Part shown: one piece after another, positions 1 through 12,172 of the stretch
How the letters are laid out: each line of letters starts with the position of its first letter
How positions within the stretch are numbered: position 1 is the first letter of the stretch
NCBI GenBank assembly: GCA_001599935.1
Contig: BCIJ01000005.1
Span: forward strand, 372,001-436,000
DNA: 64,000 nt
From: Holtermannia corniformis
Lineage: Eukaryota; Basidiomycota; Tremellomycetes; Holtermanniales
Direction of reading: 5' to 3'
Program-made: the position numbers and the translations under genes
The notes under the pieces: model-generated
Told to the model about the DNA's origin: nothing
The model's database searches: none
What the model saw: the letters and a program-made list of their open reading frames with translations, nothing else

Positions 1-604
1 TTTCGGTGATGTGCGTGTCGCGAGTGCGATGCCGGAGCTGGTGTTCAGAGCAGTGATCGTTCTGGTTGTCGACGGCGCGGTGCGAGAGAAGACTGATAAC
101 ACTGACGGCCGGATCCTCGTTAGCATTCGGATCGTAGACGAGGCCGGCAGTCAGGCGGACACGACCAAGAAGACTACCCGAGCTGCCGGGTAAACCACTC
201 GACGATCAGCCTAAACGGTTCTTCCGGTTATCTTGGTCCAGCACCACTCTGTGAGCATCCACCTCGTCCAGTGCGCTCTGCCCCCTGTCAGCTGCTGCAC
301 CAAACCTCGCTTAGCACCTCATGCTATCGCGCGCTCTCAACAGGTCACTCGACGTCGTGCGGTGCCGGTAGTCGTAGCCGTCTCGCAGTCGCTCTATGCA
401 TGGTCTCTGCCGCCGCCGATCTCGACTCGTTGACCAAGCTAGGCTAGTCTCCAGACTGCAGCTGTGCCCAAGTATCGTCCACGCCGCTGTCGTCGCATCC
501 CCGCCGTGTCGCCCATCACCGGCTCATCTGGGTTTCTCCCGGCACCAAACAAGCATTTGCCTCAACCGCGTTTGGTTGTCGCGGCCGAGTCGGCGTAACG
601 TCTC
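1..604. other. 5' flank, no gene resolved
   Basis: No convincing coding stretch is seen on either strand. The open frames are short and lack family resemblance or consistent splice signals. The right end is the presumed promoter and 5' leader of the zinc-cluster transcription factor that starts at 605. Confidence 0.5.
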
Positions 605-3438
605 ATGGACGCCGTGAATCCTGTTCAAGATGCGAACACGGCTCGGCCGACGGCCGATGCGTCCCGGCCAAGACAGCGAGCGTTAAAGGCGTGCGATGTG
701 AGTTTGTCGCTGTTGCGGGCGTTCTGGTGAGATCCGAGTTCAGAGCTGATCGAGTCTAGGCGTGTCGCGCGTGAGTCGGCTTGGTGGTGGGTCGAGCTCG
801 TGGAAGGTATTGATGTCTGTGCGCAGTCGGCGGTCCAAGTGTGAGGATGTTGTCACCATCGGTGAGCAGGCTGTTGACGAGATGCACGGCTAATCTCCGA
901 GCTAGAGAGCCAAGACCCATCGACGCCATCGACCACCAGCTGCAGAGCATGCCGCGAAGTCAAGACGCAATGCACATTCGAGGTCGTGTCGAAAAAACGG
1001 TACGCACAGACGGCCTGTCTAGCACTGCGGCATCTCACCTCTCCCAGTGGTCCACCAAAAGGATACCATGCTACCCTCCAACGTCTCAAGTCTCCCAAAA
1101 CATCCCTCGACGGCTCACCATCCACCGGACAACCAAGCAAGCAATCACCCCATTCCACCTCGCCAGGCTATACGACCGACGGCTTCAGTATCCCAACAAC
1201 GTCGACCACACGGACCGATCTCACATCGCCTTCGCAGACGGATGGTTTGGAACGGGTAGGAAGACCTCCGACAGTCTCGGCCAGGCAGATGGCCAAGGCC
1301 CCAGAGAGGGAGCGAGACTTGACACCGGCGAGGGTACTGATGGCCATGCGGCCAGAGACGGTCGAGCACCTGCTGGCAGTCTACTTTACCCATGTTCATG
1401 TTGGTAACGGTCCTACCCGCTCAGCCCCAGCTCGCTGATACATCCCAGAACGTCTGGCCGATTGTGTTCAAACCATCGTTCCACCCTTCACTCTGCCCGC
1501 CCGTCCTTCTCCTCGCGATCCTCAGCGTCTCATCCTGTGTAGCGCCAACGTCTGCAGCACACGACTTCAACTGTGATGCGCTCTTTGCAGCCGCAGAGGA
1601 CGCTCTGCATCGCTGCCGGATGGAGTCGAGGATCGAAATCGTGCAAGCTTTGGTGCTGTTATCGCTTCGGCAGACGGGCAATGGCGAAAAGGGCAGTGCA
1701 TTCCTGTACGCTGGCAGGGCAAGCTCCATGGCTCTTGATCTCGGACTCAACCTGGCGAGCCCGATCGCACTGCAAAACACGGTGAGTGCTGCCCCGTATT
1801 ACAGCGACACCTACTGACGTCCCCAGGCAGAGGCCCAGATTCGCTCACGCGTCTTTTGGAACTGCTACGTGCTCGATAAAGTCTTGGCTGAAGAGACTGG
1901 GCGTCCCGACATGCTCCGCGCAAGTCGGTGTACTACCCCGTTCCCTTCGATCCTGGAACCAGACGAACTCGAGTTCTGGCCACCGACTTCTGCGACTTTC
2001 CTAGCGTCCGTCAGAGGGACCGCACCGACGCGCTCCCACGTCCTGAGCTGCTTCAACGTGACGTGCAAGCTTGCCATGATTGTGGAAGAGATCTTGAACT
2101 TGGAACCTGAAGGCCCGCCGGTTGGCGCGCCGCAGCCGGCTGATTCGACCGAGATCAAGACCCAACGGACTAGAGAAGGTGCAGAGCGGATCATGGGGTC
2201 GTTGAGCGAGTGGAAGGCTAGGCTTCCGCCTTCGCTCAGGGTCGATGCAGCGACGAGCGTGTGTCCACCGCCACACTTTGTCGTCAACATGGCGGTCAGT
2301 CTGATTGCTACCCATCCGACGCCCAGCTGACGGGCTGGACGGCAGTGGTACGATACCGCACTTATCCTTCTGCACTCACGCTTTGTCGACCGCGACGACA
2401 CTGAACGACAGTCGCTACATCACACGACATGCACGGCGGCTGCAGATCACGTCGTCGAGATGCTGGCGTGTCTCGATCGGCACGGCATGCTCATGCGCGC
2501 TAGTGCAGACGTGATACACGTTCTCAGCCTTGCGGCGCTTTTCCACGGTGAGCTGCTTGAGATATAGAGATTGCGCATCGGCTGATCATTGTAGCCTATA
2601 ACCTGACTTCAACCAATCTCGTCTTGGTCAACAAGGCCAAGTCGCATTTCGCTCAGTGCTGTCACTGGTTACGGCTGTTCTCTCGTTCATGGCCTGCCGC
2701 ATCGGCCCACAAGCTCTTCTTCGAGGGCTGTGAGTGCTCTCTGCGTTCAAGGGAACGTGCTGACTCGCTCAGTGATCCAAGGTGGACTAGAGCTAGGCTC
2801 ACCCGACGATGACGACCAAAACTCGCGCGAATCAGTCCGCTCGCCGCAGACTGTCAGCTCGCCAATCGATGCTTCTACATCGTCATTGGCCGCCATGACG
2901 GCCGCACTCGGTGTCGGAACACACCGGAGACCGAGCCAAGCTTCACAGCCGTCGCCGAGCTTTGTGCGCGCAGTGACGACAAGCACGCCAGGACTAAACT
3001 TTTCACCGACGTTGCCGTCCCCGCCTGCGGCACCCGCGGCACCACAGCAGCCTGCACCGGCACCGTCCAGCCTCTTCCAGCTGCCGCACATGTTCTGGAA
3101 GTGAGTCGCAAGGGTCTTTGGATAGCAGTCGTGCTCACGCCCGCAGTCAACTCAGCAACCCGGCGTCAACCATCAGCCACCCTTCACAGCAGTCGTTCGA
3201 CCCGCTCTGGGACTACAATTGGACAGAGCGGCAGGCTGCAGCCGCTCTGCCGCCGAACTCGGCGTCGCACATTCAACCGCTCGACTTCTATCAAGAATCT
3301 GACCCCGGCAGCGCATTCAACGCAGCCTACATCGACTCGACCTCTTCGGTCGCCGGTCCGCCGCAAGCCGACTTTTCCGATGAAGTGTACAACGCAATGG
3401 TTTCGTTCATGCGGTCCACGGCCGGCCGTCAAAGCTAG
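605..3438 (+). CDS. Zn2Cys6 fungal-specific transcription factor
   Basis: Predicted nuclear DNA-binding regulator of about 780 residues from eleven exons: 605-697, 760-770, 827-861, 906-999, 1048-1399, 1449-1781, 1827-2294, 2346-2547, 2595-2729, 2773-3100 and 3147-3438. The zinc cluster uses Cys30, 33, 40, 59, 62 and 69 (ACDACRARRSKC then CRACREVKTQC), followed by the basic linker SKKRGPPKGY. The loop between Cys40 and Cys59 is longer than usual. A Fungal_trans domain follows (FTHVHNVWPIV, then VFWNCYVLDK, then WYDTALILLHSRF). The C-terminal third is Ser/Pro/Ala-rich and probably the activation region. The second exon is only 11 nt and carries the second zinc-ligand Cys codon. The start at 605 is the first ATG in frame with the zinc cluster. 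Target genes cannot be read from sequence. Confidence 0.9.
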
Positions 3439-3674
3439 GCAGAGCAAGTGCTCATTGTACGCGTCTGATCCGCACGGTTGTATCCAAATGCATGCACGGA
3501 TGTATCGCAATTGTGAATGTATGGGAATGGCAAGAGCTTGAGATGCAGAACAGACGGATTATTGCAGTGGTTGGGTATGGATATGGGGATACAACACAAG
3601 GTGGGGATTGCAAGATGAATGACGGACGCAGACTATGAGGTATCGAAACGAGACGCAAGCGGGAAGAGAGGAAT

Positions 3675-6387
3675 CTATTTGGGAAGCTGACCGACGTTGC
3701 CCCATGCTGAAGCGGCGGCTTGACCGAGCCCTGGTCGGGCAAACGGCTCAAAGCTGCCATTGCCGTACAGTGGGGTCGAGCCAGACGACTGGATCGAGTT
3801 GGCCGGTGTGGACGACGTCAGCCAGCTCACGGCTGGTTGCGGGCGGACGGGCGACAGCACGGGGGAGAACTGTTGCGCCGGTTGGGAAGGATAAGAACCG
3901 GGCTGGAAGTCGATCGGTGGCCCGGAAAAGTAGCGCGAGCGAGGCGAGGTCGGCAGCGGTTGGGTCAAAGCGAACGGCTGGGCGTTGGGTGACAGCGGCG
4001 TGTCCGAGTTCTGTCGACCGTAGCTCGGCGGCTGGCCGTGCGCCTGAGGCGCTTGTTGCTGTTGTTGCATCGAGAACGACGCTGGAGCGTTGGCAGACAC
4101 GGGCGGCGAGTGGGCCATGCCGGCAAGCGCAACATTGTGCGCAAGACCGCCATACGGATTGGTGCTGATCCCCGTCGGGTGCGCATTCCCACGCTGGCCG
4201 AGCGAGTTCTTCGAGTACGACAGTCGGATGCCGCCTTTGACGATCCCTCCCTGTGGTACCGTCAGCACTGACTACCCAGCAGCGTGTAACGCACCAAGGT
4301 ATGCCCGTACAGCTTTTCGATCGCCTTTGCGGCCATTGGCACGTCTTCAAACTCGACAAAGCACATTGGCCCGTTGAGTTTCTGACGAAAGCTCATCCGC
4401 TTGAAGCCCGGCGAGCGTTGGAAGAGTGCGCGCAGGTTATCCTCGAGGTAGTTCGGCGGGTGCGCAAGGGGTGAAGCAGCCGGGAGGTTGCCAATATAAA
4501 GCGTGTTGATCTACGACCGATCAGCACTGACACATGCATGGAATGAGATGCACGTACCGGAGGATTCTGATCTGCCGGGTTCAGACTGTGCGCAGCAACA
4601 GTGGGCCGACTGGTCTCGTTTTCACTGCCACTCGTCGCATCCTTTGGCGGCGAGCTGCCAAAGCTGCCGACACTGCTTGGCTCGTATTCAGCAGACTGGC
4701 GTGGTGGCGGCTGCGTGGGCGCGATAGGCGTCTGCGTGTACTCCATCACGCCAAGGTCATTGATGCCCGAGACCGACCATCCTTCGAGCTCATCGGCCTC
4801 CTCGGCGAGCGCGAGCAACGCCTTCGAGTCTTTTGGTCGTGAGACTGGCGATGTCATCTGCATCGAGGGCGAGCTGGAGATGGGCGGTTGAGGAGCATAT
4901 GACTGTTGCGGCGGTTGTGGTTGCGACATGTATTGACCCGGTTGCGCTTGTGACCCGACAGCGTAGGACTGAGGTTGTGGGTACGGTGGCATTGATCGCA
5001 CATGCGGTGGCTTGGCCTCTTCAGGCACATATGATGCTGGCGGCTGAGGCAAGGAAGCCGCGAGAGCCGTTGGCAGCCTTGCCGTTTGTCGCTGCCAGCT
5101 CGAACCGTCCCACGTCGGCGGTCGCGATGGCTGTGTCCCGTTCGCAACCGGTGCCGCCTGTTGTGCCGTCTGCACATGGTGCAACAGCGCACCCAGGCCT
5201 GCAAGCCCGCCGAGCGCATTCACATTGAGCCGCCCGCTGCGGAGCAACATGCCCATCAACTCTTCGCCTGCTGGTCCTCGCTTGGTATGTAGATTCTTCT
5301 TTGCCATTTCCGCCTTGAGAGTTGCTCCCGTTAGCGAGTCAATCTTGCGGCCTTGAAGATAGTCGCGGGCCGCGAGAGCTTCTTGCCGCGAGCGGAAACG
5401 GGCAAAGCCAATGGTCTGGCGGCGCGAAGACGAGTGAGATTGCTGCGGCATCGCTGGGGTAGGAGCGGCCGTAGACGACGATGACGACGTAGGGTTGGTC
5501 CCAGCTTGATGCGTTGGATTGCCGCCTGCCAGTTGCAAAGCCGCCAGAGCCTCCTCGAGCGCTTGGTTCTGCGCAATCTGCTGTTCATTCTCATTGGCCG
5601 GACCATCGCCAAGGATGGATGCTGCCGGTCCGAGGTTACGCGGCGTCTGCGACGAGCCCGAAGGAAACTTGAGCGTGGCGGCCTCGAAGCCCTGACTGAA
5701 CGTAAAGATGTTTTGGAATTCGCGCTCCTACAGATTGTTAGCTAGGGACAAATTGCACCAAACACGATGATTGCAAATCTGACCGGGCCGACTAACCTGC
5801 ATGTCGTCGGGGAAACCGACTACAAAGATGGTCGAGATGACCTCGTCGTCTGTTGAGCGGTCCCGCTCGCGGTCTCGGCTTTCGCGCTCGTCTCGCTGGG
5901 GTGCGCGCTCACGATCCCAGTCTCGTCCCGCCGGCCGGTACTCGCGCTCGTCGCGCTCTCGGTCGCTGGTGCTTGCGCCACCAGAGCTGCCTTTGCGCAC
6001 CATGGGTGCCGAGGCAACGGACGATGGCCCAGGCTGTTGGTGGTATATTGTCGGGGACGAGGGTGCATTCCGAGCCTGTGCGATCGTAGGCGGAGAACTG
6101 TCCTGCGTTGAGGCGAGCAAAGGATGACTGGTCCCATTGGGTGGCTGTTGTGAGAGGTGGCCATTCTGTGCGGAAGAAGCATACGAATGCGGATATTGCC
6201 ATGACCCGGAAGCTCTCGCTCGCTGCGGTAGTGGTTGAGATGGATAGCCGTTGGGCAGAGGGTACAAGGGGTCTGCAGGCATTTCGGAAGGGTATCGTGG
6301 AGGGGATGCTGGGCGATTGGGGATTGGATGCGGAGTGTGGCCCGAGGGTTGTGGCGGCGGATGGTGTGCTAGCGCCGCGTATGGCAT
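3675..6387 (-). CDS. whi3: Whi3/Scw1-type RNA-binding protein, two RRMs
   Basis: Cytoplasmic mRNA-binding protein resembling budding-yeast Whi3 and fission-yeast Scw1, which control cell-cycle and cell-wall transcripts. The first exon (5797-6387) encodes a Pro/Ser-rich N-terminus and a charged Arg/Glu/Asp stretch leading into RRM1 (STIFVVGFPDDMQ, continued after the intron by EREFQNIFTF). RRM1 contains a long low-complexity insertion before GFARFRSRQEAL. A Pro/Gln-rich linker follows. RRM2 is the conserved one: INTLYIGNLP, PGFKRMSFRQKLNGPMC, FVEFEDV and KGGIRLSYSKNSLGQRG. The C-terminus is Gln/Pro/Ser-rich and prion-like, as in Whi3. Introns lie at 5728-5796, about 4450-4510 and about 4265-4305. 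An in-frame stop lies just upstream of the ATG at 6387, which supports that start. It converges with the zinc-cluster gene across 236 bp. Confidence 0.88.
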
Positions 6388-7516
6388 CGCCCTGTAGTAG
6401 CCTCTTGGCGTCCTCTAGACGTCCACGGCGACCTTAGCTAGCGGGCAAAGTCTCCGTCCGACGATCTCTATCACCAAAGCAAGCCGTGGTACCCGTGGAA
6501 TGATCTCGCCGGGCCCGGTGGCGAGACGGAATGTCAAGCGTGGTAATGCCCGTTCAAGCGGACGTCCCAAGCCTATTCTCGAGCGATGCTCAAAGCCCAC
6601 CAGGCAGACAAGGGCGATCGAAAGGGCCTGTTGACCGATTTGTTTGTGTCGGTGCCAAGATGGGCGACTTGTTGTTGTCGCGCAGGGTCCGCGTGGCGTG
6701 CCCTGTCGGTCCTTCCTTGTCACCCCTTGCCGTGCTGTGTGCACTCGCTAGGGCTGAGTCTGTCGTGTTGATGATCGGAGCGGGATGCAGCGACGCGCTG
6801 GTACGGCCGATGCAAGGGCCCGACTAATGTTGATGCTTGATCCACCCTGGGCGGTGCCGCTGCTGCAAGAGGGAAACGGCGCCGGTGTGAAATCCGGGCG
6901 GTAACCCCCAGAATTCAGCGAATCTCGTCGCGATTGGGTCAGCACGCGACGCGGCACGTTACGTAACCGTTGGGGGAAGGGGGGTTACAGTCACGCAAAG
7001 GGGCACTCGGGGGTTAGTAGACCCAGGGGCAGACAGGGGTTTGATAACGACGGGAAGGGCGAGTGAGCATAGAGAGGGTGCGGGAGCGATAGAGAAGGGT
7101 AGAGAGGGAGCTAAAGATGTATTCAGAATGTCGAGCGGCGTTTGCAGTCATGGCAGGGACACGCAAACTTACCACATTCACCACCCCTCTGATCCATCTT
7201 AGCTGCCCGTGTCAGCACCATGGCCTCGTGAGCCTCCCACCCATCCATATCACTCGTCGCATGTCGAACGCAGCTTGTCTCGGTGCCGTCTTGCCATCTC
7301 GCACCGCTCCCAGCTCGGTCTGAAATCAAGCAGCCAGCCGTCACCTCCAAAGGTCCGGTCACGTGCAGCCAAGATCCTAGCGCGGCTTAGCGTCATGACG
7401 TGGGAAGGGGGTTGGGCCGAGTGGCAGGCGTACACTGGGTCATCACTCGGTCGTCTCACCATCGTCCCAGATACAGTACAAACAAGCATCACAGACCCAG
7501 GAGTGTCGCTAGCGCA
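6388..7516. other. Intergenic region between two minus-strand genes
   Basis: About 1.1 kb upstream of the Whi3-like gene and downstream of the transporter gene. I see no coding exon with family resemblance. The part at 6960-7100 is purine-rich with repeated G-runs and may belong to the Whi3 promoter. Confidence 0.5.
6972..7039 (+). promoter_or_regulatory. Cluster of six G-runs
   Basis: Six runs of four to six guanines occur within about 68 bp (near 6972, 6979, 7000, 7009, 7026 and 7036). The pattern can form a G-quadruplex. It lies about 590 bp upstream of the Whi3-like start on the template side. A regulatory role is inference only. Confidence 0.35.
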
Positions 7517-9484
7517 TCATACCTTCCACCGGCGGCCGAGACCCCAGACACCGGCAGCCGCTACCGCACAGCTGACAGCGCAAACCCAAAACGTCGCCTC
7601 GAAGCACCGTGTCCCATAGCACGTCTCGACCTTTTGATGCGCGACGAGGTTGGCTGTGACCGTTGACAGTACAGCGTAGAGGTACTGTGAGGGATCAGTA
7701 TGCTGTCGGTGACAGAAGACGAGAACAAGCCAGCAGAGACACAAAACTCACAGAGTAGATGACCGATCCAGCAGCCGTAAAGTACATGAGCGAGCCCCAA
7801 GCGAGACCAAAGTTGGTCACGCCAAAATGAGCCGCCACCAGTGCAGGCTACGACACGTCTTGTCAGTCTGTGTGATCCTTCAACTGCACGACGCACCGCA
7901 AGCGTGAATAAGGCGCCGTACAACCAGCCAACGCCCAAGCTCAGCACCCAGATCCCATCGACCGTCTCGAGCACGCTAGCGGCATACACAAAGATGGCGG
8001 CGAGAACGGCACAGCACCCGGCAACGAGGGTCGAGCGCTTGAGCCGCAAGGGGCACAGGTAGTCGGCTACCAAGCCTGTGAGAAGGCGCGCAAGCGTCGA
8101 CGATGATGACAGGAGGAAGATCTGGTGCGTGCGGAGGGTCAAGGCTGATTTGGCGGGGGCAAACGCCAGGCGCGTCGCTGGAAGGAGTGAAGTCAAGATG
8201 GAGCCGATGGAAGCAACGACCATCTCGGCCTGTGGATGATATCAGTACGGCGGTGATCAGAAGACTGAGAGACGTACTGGCCCAAGCGACAGCACGAGGA
8301 TCGCACCAAGCGACCAGAATCCATAGTCCCGCCAGAGCTTGCCCGCCGTCCAGTTGACCGCCCGTCCTTCCTCTTTCAACGCGGCTTCTTCTCGCACGGC
8401 CTCCTCGCCGCCAATCAGCAACGGCGTGTGCTCGTCCAGGTGCAAGAGCTGCGAAATCGGCGAAGATGGAAGCAAGTGCTCGTGTTCGCTCTGATCGAGC
8501 CGCTCGGTCGTAATCGACGGAGGCAGAGGCAGGATGACGCGCATGAACGCCGCGCCGAACAAGTTGATGCACGGCACGAGGACAGCGAGGAAGGCGAGAA
8601 ACTTCTTGGGGTCCACGTCGCTGTCGGGTGGTGTTTGCGGATCGACATAGGTCGGTCCTGGTTCAGTGGCTTGGAATGGCCGCAAACCGCCTAGCAGGCT
8701 CAAAAAGAGCGAGCTAAGCCCTATCAAGCTAAGCGGAAGGCTGAGCGAGATTGTGGGGTAGGCGGGGAAGGATAGGGACGCGGTGGTGAGGCATGAGAAG
8801 TAGGAGCAGACTGCGGCCCCGCCCACGAATGCGTAGGCTATGGCGAGGTAGATGTACAGGTTTGGGGTGTCGGCAGAAAAGGAGAGCAGGATGACAAAGG
8901 ACGCATAGCCGGTTGCGGACAGTAACGCTGCCAAGAGCGAGCCGCTGCGCGGCGATCAGCGATACCTCGTCCAGCGAGAGTCCAGAATACTGACAACCGC
9001 GGTCCGCGCTTGTCTATCACAGCTCCAACAGGTGCCGCCAATAGGTAGGTGCCAAGGGTCCCACTGTTCTCCTCAGCTCCCTCCTTTGAACCGCACAGTC
9101 TGCTCACAATACAACGATCGTCTGTGCTTGAGGTCCAGAAAGATCAAGCGAGCGTGCGACAACGGGTCCACTGCGCGGGTAAGTCGACTCCAACCGCTGG
9201 CAGAGCCCATCGTCCACGCACTAGGTCGGCCAACAGTACACCCCTTGCGCCGTGATAGCAGATAGACCGATACTGAGACAGCTTACGGCTATCTGTAGCT
9301 GCCGAGGAAAGAGCTTGCGCAGTATCCGGAATCGCAGTGGTCGCTTCGACTCTATGATCGCGTCGACCTCGGGCGCAGACAGGGAAGCGAGTGAAGCATA
9401 GCTCGAGGTGGCGGTGAGGTCTTGGGACGTGTCTGCCGGCTGCGCGGGTGTGATAGCGCCATACCGCTTGGTCGATGTGACCAT
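7517..9484 (-). CDS. MCH1: Mch1-like major facilitator transporter
   Basis: Polytopic membrane transporter of the monocarboxylate-porter-like MFS branch; the substrate of yeast Mch1 is not established. The N-terminus is cytosolic, followed by the first helix (QLQIAVSCLSIGLSAITAQG). Then come LLAAPVGAVIDKRGPR with the loop-2 Asp-Lys-Arg-Gly signature, ATGYASFVILLSFS, a long central cytosolic loop rich in Asp/Glu/Pro with HLLPSSPISQLLHLDEHTPL, and the second half with HQIFLLSSSSTLARLLTG, VADYLCPLRLKRSTLV and a C-terminal helix ending GVWGLGRRWKV. The protein is split into about six exons by short introns. The start at 9484 is the first ATG of the frame and faces the MGM101 start across 184 bp, so the two probably share a promoter. 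The assignment rests on the LLSSSSTLARL and ADYL stretches typical of Mch1. Confidence 0.78.
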
Positions 9485-9668
9485 TGTGTCACTTCTTGGT
9501 CTCTGACCGTCTCTAATGGGTTGTCAACTGAAGTTGATATACCAGAGGATGAGCTGCCGAGTCATGCTTGCACTTCGGAACTCCGAAAAGGCCAAGCAAA
9601 GTCCGAAGCCGTTGCCACTCGATTTCCCGATCAGTCAGGCTGAAGACGACAACCTTGGAGAGCCCAAG
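9485..9668. promoter_or_regulatory. Divergent promoter, MCH1-like / MGM101
   Basis: A 184-bp gap between two head-to-head start codons. No specific factor site is recognised. The MGM101 frame stays open upstream of its chosen ATG, so its leader lies here. Confidence 0.45.
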
Positions 9669-10723
9669 ATGAGCTCAAGGCATTCGTTGGGTTTACTAAA
9701 GGGAGCGATTGGTGCAGTGAGAGCTCCGTCGGCGCGAGGATACGCTGCCGCCGCTGCATCGCCCGCAGCAGCTCGGCCTAGCGCCGCCCGGACCGTGGTT
9801 CGAAAGGCCGCCACCCCTCTGCGCGCTGCTACACCTGTCAAGAAGGTCACCGCGGCCTCGACGTCTACAAGCGCCGCAGACCTCGATGCCTCCCCTCTGC
9901 CGCCGGCCGAACCGGTCGCAGACTATGTACACCTCTCCCCTCCTCTCACAAGCTTGCCAAACACGGAGGCCGGCTACCAATCACTCCCGAATGCACCTAC
10001 GACATCATCGATTCCGGGAGAGGCGCCTGTTGAGGAAGCCAACAGTGACTGGAGCACGAGCTTCAAAGGTTTGAGCGAGCGTCCGTTCAGCAAAGAGGCA
10101 GCCGAGATCCTCATGGCACCCTTGAAGCCAGTAGACGTCGAGATCAAGCCAGGTCAGTACAGTGCGGTCCCGATTACATCTGTTCTTATCGTCTATAGAT
10201 GGTCTGCTCTACCTTCCCGAGATCAAGTACCGGCGGGTCCTCAACGCTGCTTTCGGGCCAGGAGGGTGGGGTCTTGCTCCCCGGGGTGAGACGTCGGTCG
10301 GTCCACGACTTGTATCACGCGAATGGGGTTTGGTCTGTTTGGGCCGGTACGTCTCTCTCTCTCTCTTTGTTCGCTCGCCAGATAACCACTGACATACACT
10401 CCAGACTGGTGTCCATCGCCCGCGGAGAGCAAGAATACTTTGATCCTTCGGGGATCCCAACGGCTACAGAGGCATGCAAGTCCAACGCCCTCATGCGGTG
10501 CTGTAAAGACCTCGGGATTGCAAGCGAGCTTTGGGATCCAACATTCATCCGTGCTTTCAAGGCAAAACATTGCACCGAGGCGTTTGTCGAACACCAGGGG
10601 ACAAAGAAGAAGTGAGTCCAGTGAAGAAGTGTTCTTTGCATTCTAGTTTACTGACAATCTGACAGGCGCAAACTCTGGCGCAAGATTGAGGGCAAATTCG
10701 AGTACCCTTACAAGGAGGCTTGA
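9669..10723 (+). CDS. MGM101: Mgm101, mitochondrial nucleoid recombination protein
   Basis: Rad52-like single-strand annealing protein of the mitochondrial nucleoid, required to repair and keep mtDNA. Exons 9669-10152, 10199-10346, 10405-10611 and 10666-10723 give about 298 residues. The N-terminal 100 residues are Ala/Arg/Ser-rich with almost no acidic residues at first, fitting a mitochondrial presequence. The conserved core runs from [20 protein letters not shown] through [49 protein letters not shown] and [20 protein letters not shown] to TKKKRKLWRK. The two Cys of RCCKD, the redox-sensitive pair known in yeast Mgm101, are present. I chose 9669 rather than an upstream in-frame ATG at 9516 because it starts the presequence. 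The second intron opens with a CT-repeat. Confidence 0.95.
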
Positions 10724-10947
10724 GGTGTCGTGTGCTTGGCGGCGGGATAGAGTGCAGGTCATGTATGAATAGGTGACGCTCTGCGCTCCCGACTGTGCTT
10801 GTTGGTGGTTGGCGTCGCCCTGTGCGAGCTTTGGTACCAAAGAACAGCAGCCAGATTTTTGCATGGCACATTGCATTTGATCGATGATCAGCCGTGCGTC
10901 ATGAGAGGACAGCCTGAATCATCATTTGCCATACTGTACTCTACTCG

Positions 10948-11319
10948 TCACTTCGCCCACACGGAACACTGGGTTGCGCAATCGCAACAATCGGGGCAAC
11001 GGACAACGGCCAGCTTGCCGTCGGTAACGGGCGTAAAGTCCCAGTGCTGAGCTTGGATCGGCATGTTCTGGGTAGAACAGCCGGGCTCAGAACAGTCGTA
11101 CAGCTGAGACAGATCGTTGGGATCCGGGTTGACATTATCATCGATTGACGACCACTGTTGCGGCATGGCGACTAAGAGCTTTGTGCAGGCTAGTGAGGTG
11201 GACTCGGTTTTGTAGGCTACATATTCTGCACAGCTCTTGCTGAGATGAACGTAGTTCAACCGTCGTTCGGATCCCGCTTGCCGGAGCAGCCTCCTCAAGC
11301 GAAGAACAACAAAAGACAA
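10948..11319 (-). CDS. Small Cys-rich protein, tandem copy A
   Basis: A 123-codon open frame of unknown function. Its C-terminal part carries the family signature: QHWDFTPVTDGKLAVVRCP followed by CCDCATQC, a C-x2-CC-x-C-x3-C knuckle. The same pattern recurs three more times within 1.7 kb downstream on the same strand. No convincing signal peptide is seen at this ATG; an alternative frame beginning at 11350 has a hydrophobic start (KVIFIVFCC), so an unrecognised intron may join the two. The start is therefore uncertain. The other Cys residues in the N-terminal half could also pair. It is probably a lineage-restricted small protein. Confidence 0.45.
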   Translation of the reverse strand: MSFVVLRLRRLLRQAGSERRLNYVHLSKSCAEYVAYKTESTSLACTKLLVAMPQQWSSIDDNVNPDPNDLSQLYDCSEPGCSTQNMPIQAQHWDFTPVTDGKLAVVRCPDCCDCATQCSVWAK

Positions 11320-11734
11320 TGAATATGACTTTCAACCTCTTCAATGCCACCGAGGTAATTCCGACAAAGGTGTGAGGCGAGCCATCAAAGGGTGCGGATA
11401 CTTCATCGCGATGCGTTGCCTGCGAGTCACTCCACTAACTCCGATTCAAAGTCGGTGGTCGTTCTACTGATCCAGTCGTGATGTGTTGCAAGCACGTCGC
11501 AGATGAGCCGACCGCGCTTCAACTGAGCATATCGTGCGGAGGGTGGGTAGCCGTCTATGTATGGACGTACAGCTGATAACAACAGCCATCAACGGTACGG
11601 CAAACATTTGCGGCAGGGTAGCGGAACGCGCAGAAAGGCAACCTTGGGCTACTCATGCGTTCTGGGAATGCAGAACTACGCCCTATGGTCTTCTTCTCAC
11701 AACTACCGAACCGACTTTCGAAGCAGAGCCTTTC

Positions 11735-11825
11735 GTGGGGTGACACTGCGTAAAGCAACGCAGCAACCTGGACAGCGCGCACCTGGGAGCTTGTCACACT
11801 TGACGGTCGTGAAGTCTCCATGTTG
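11735..11825 (-). pseudogene. Cys-rich family, tandem copy B, frameshifted
   Basis: The translated stretch QHGDFTTVKCDKLPGARCP then GCC matches the copy A signature, but after the double Cys the remaining C-x2-TQC half continues in another frame. A single missing base relative to copy A explains this. No complete gene is seen around it. Confidence 0.5.
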
Positions 11826-12067
11826 CTCTAGCTACACGGAGTTTTGCACGTACAGCACAAGAAGCGCCTCTCAATCGGAGCATGAGAAGCTGATCAATCT
11901 CCCTCCGCGCTGACGACTGTTTGGGTGGCGTCCACCCAGCTGCGTGCTGGACACTCGGACCTGATGACAGTGCGCGTGCCCGATACCAAAACGCAGCAGT
12001 CGGAGCTTCGAATGGCCTGGTGCATCATGCATTATGAGACGTGCAGAGACTGAAAGCGCAAAAGCGT

Positions 12068-12172
12068 TATAGAGGGTTCAGATCACCACTTGCTATGCTC
12101 TCTTGTGACTTCACCTGCACTGAACACTGGGTCGTGCAACTGCAGCATTGCCATTTGCGCGGACAACTAGCG
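12068..12172 (-). pseudogene. Cys-rich family, tandem copy C, frameshifted
   Basis: CCSCTTQCSVQVK is a clear match to the end of the family signature. The preceding LVVR part, which corresponds to LAVVR of copy A, is read in a different frame, so the copy appears broken at this junction. Nucleotide similarity to copy A is also visible (shared CAGTGTTC context). Confidence 0.5.

Noticed and set aside
9516..9668. Upstream in-frame ATG for MGM101
   Set aside because: It would place an acidic, poorly conserved segment before the Arg/Ala-rich presequence; the ATG at 9669 gives a standard mitochondrial N-terminus.
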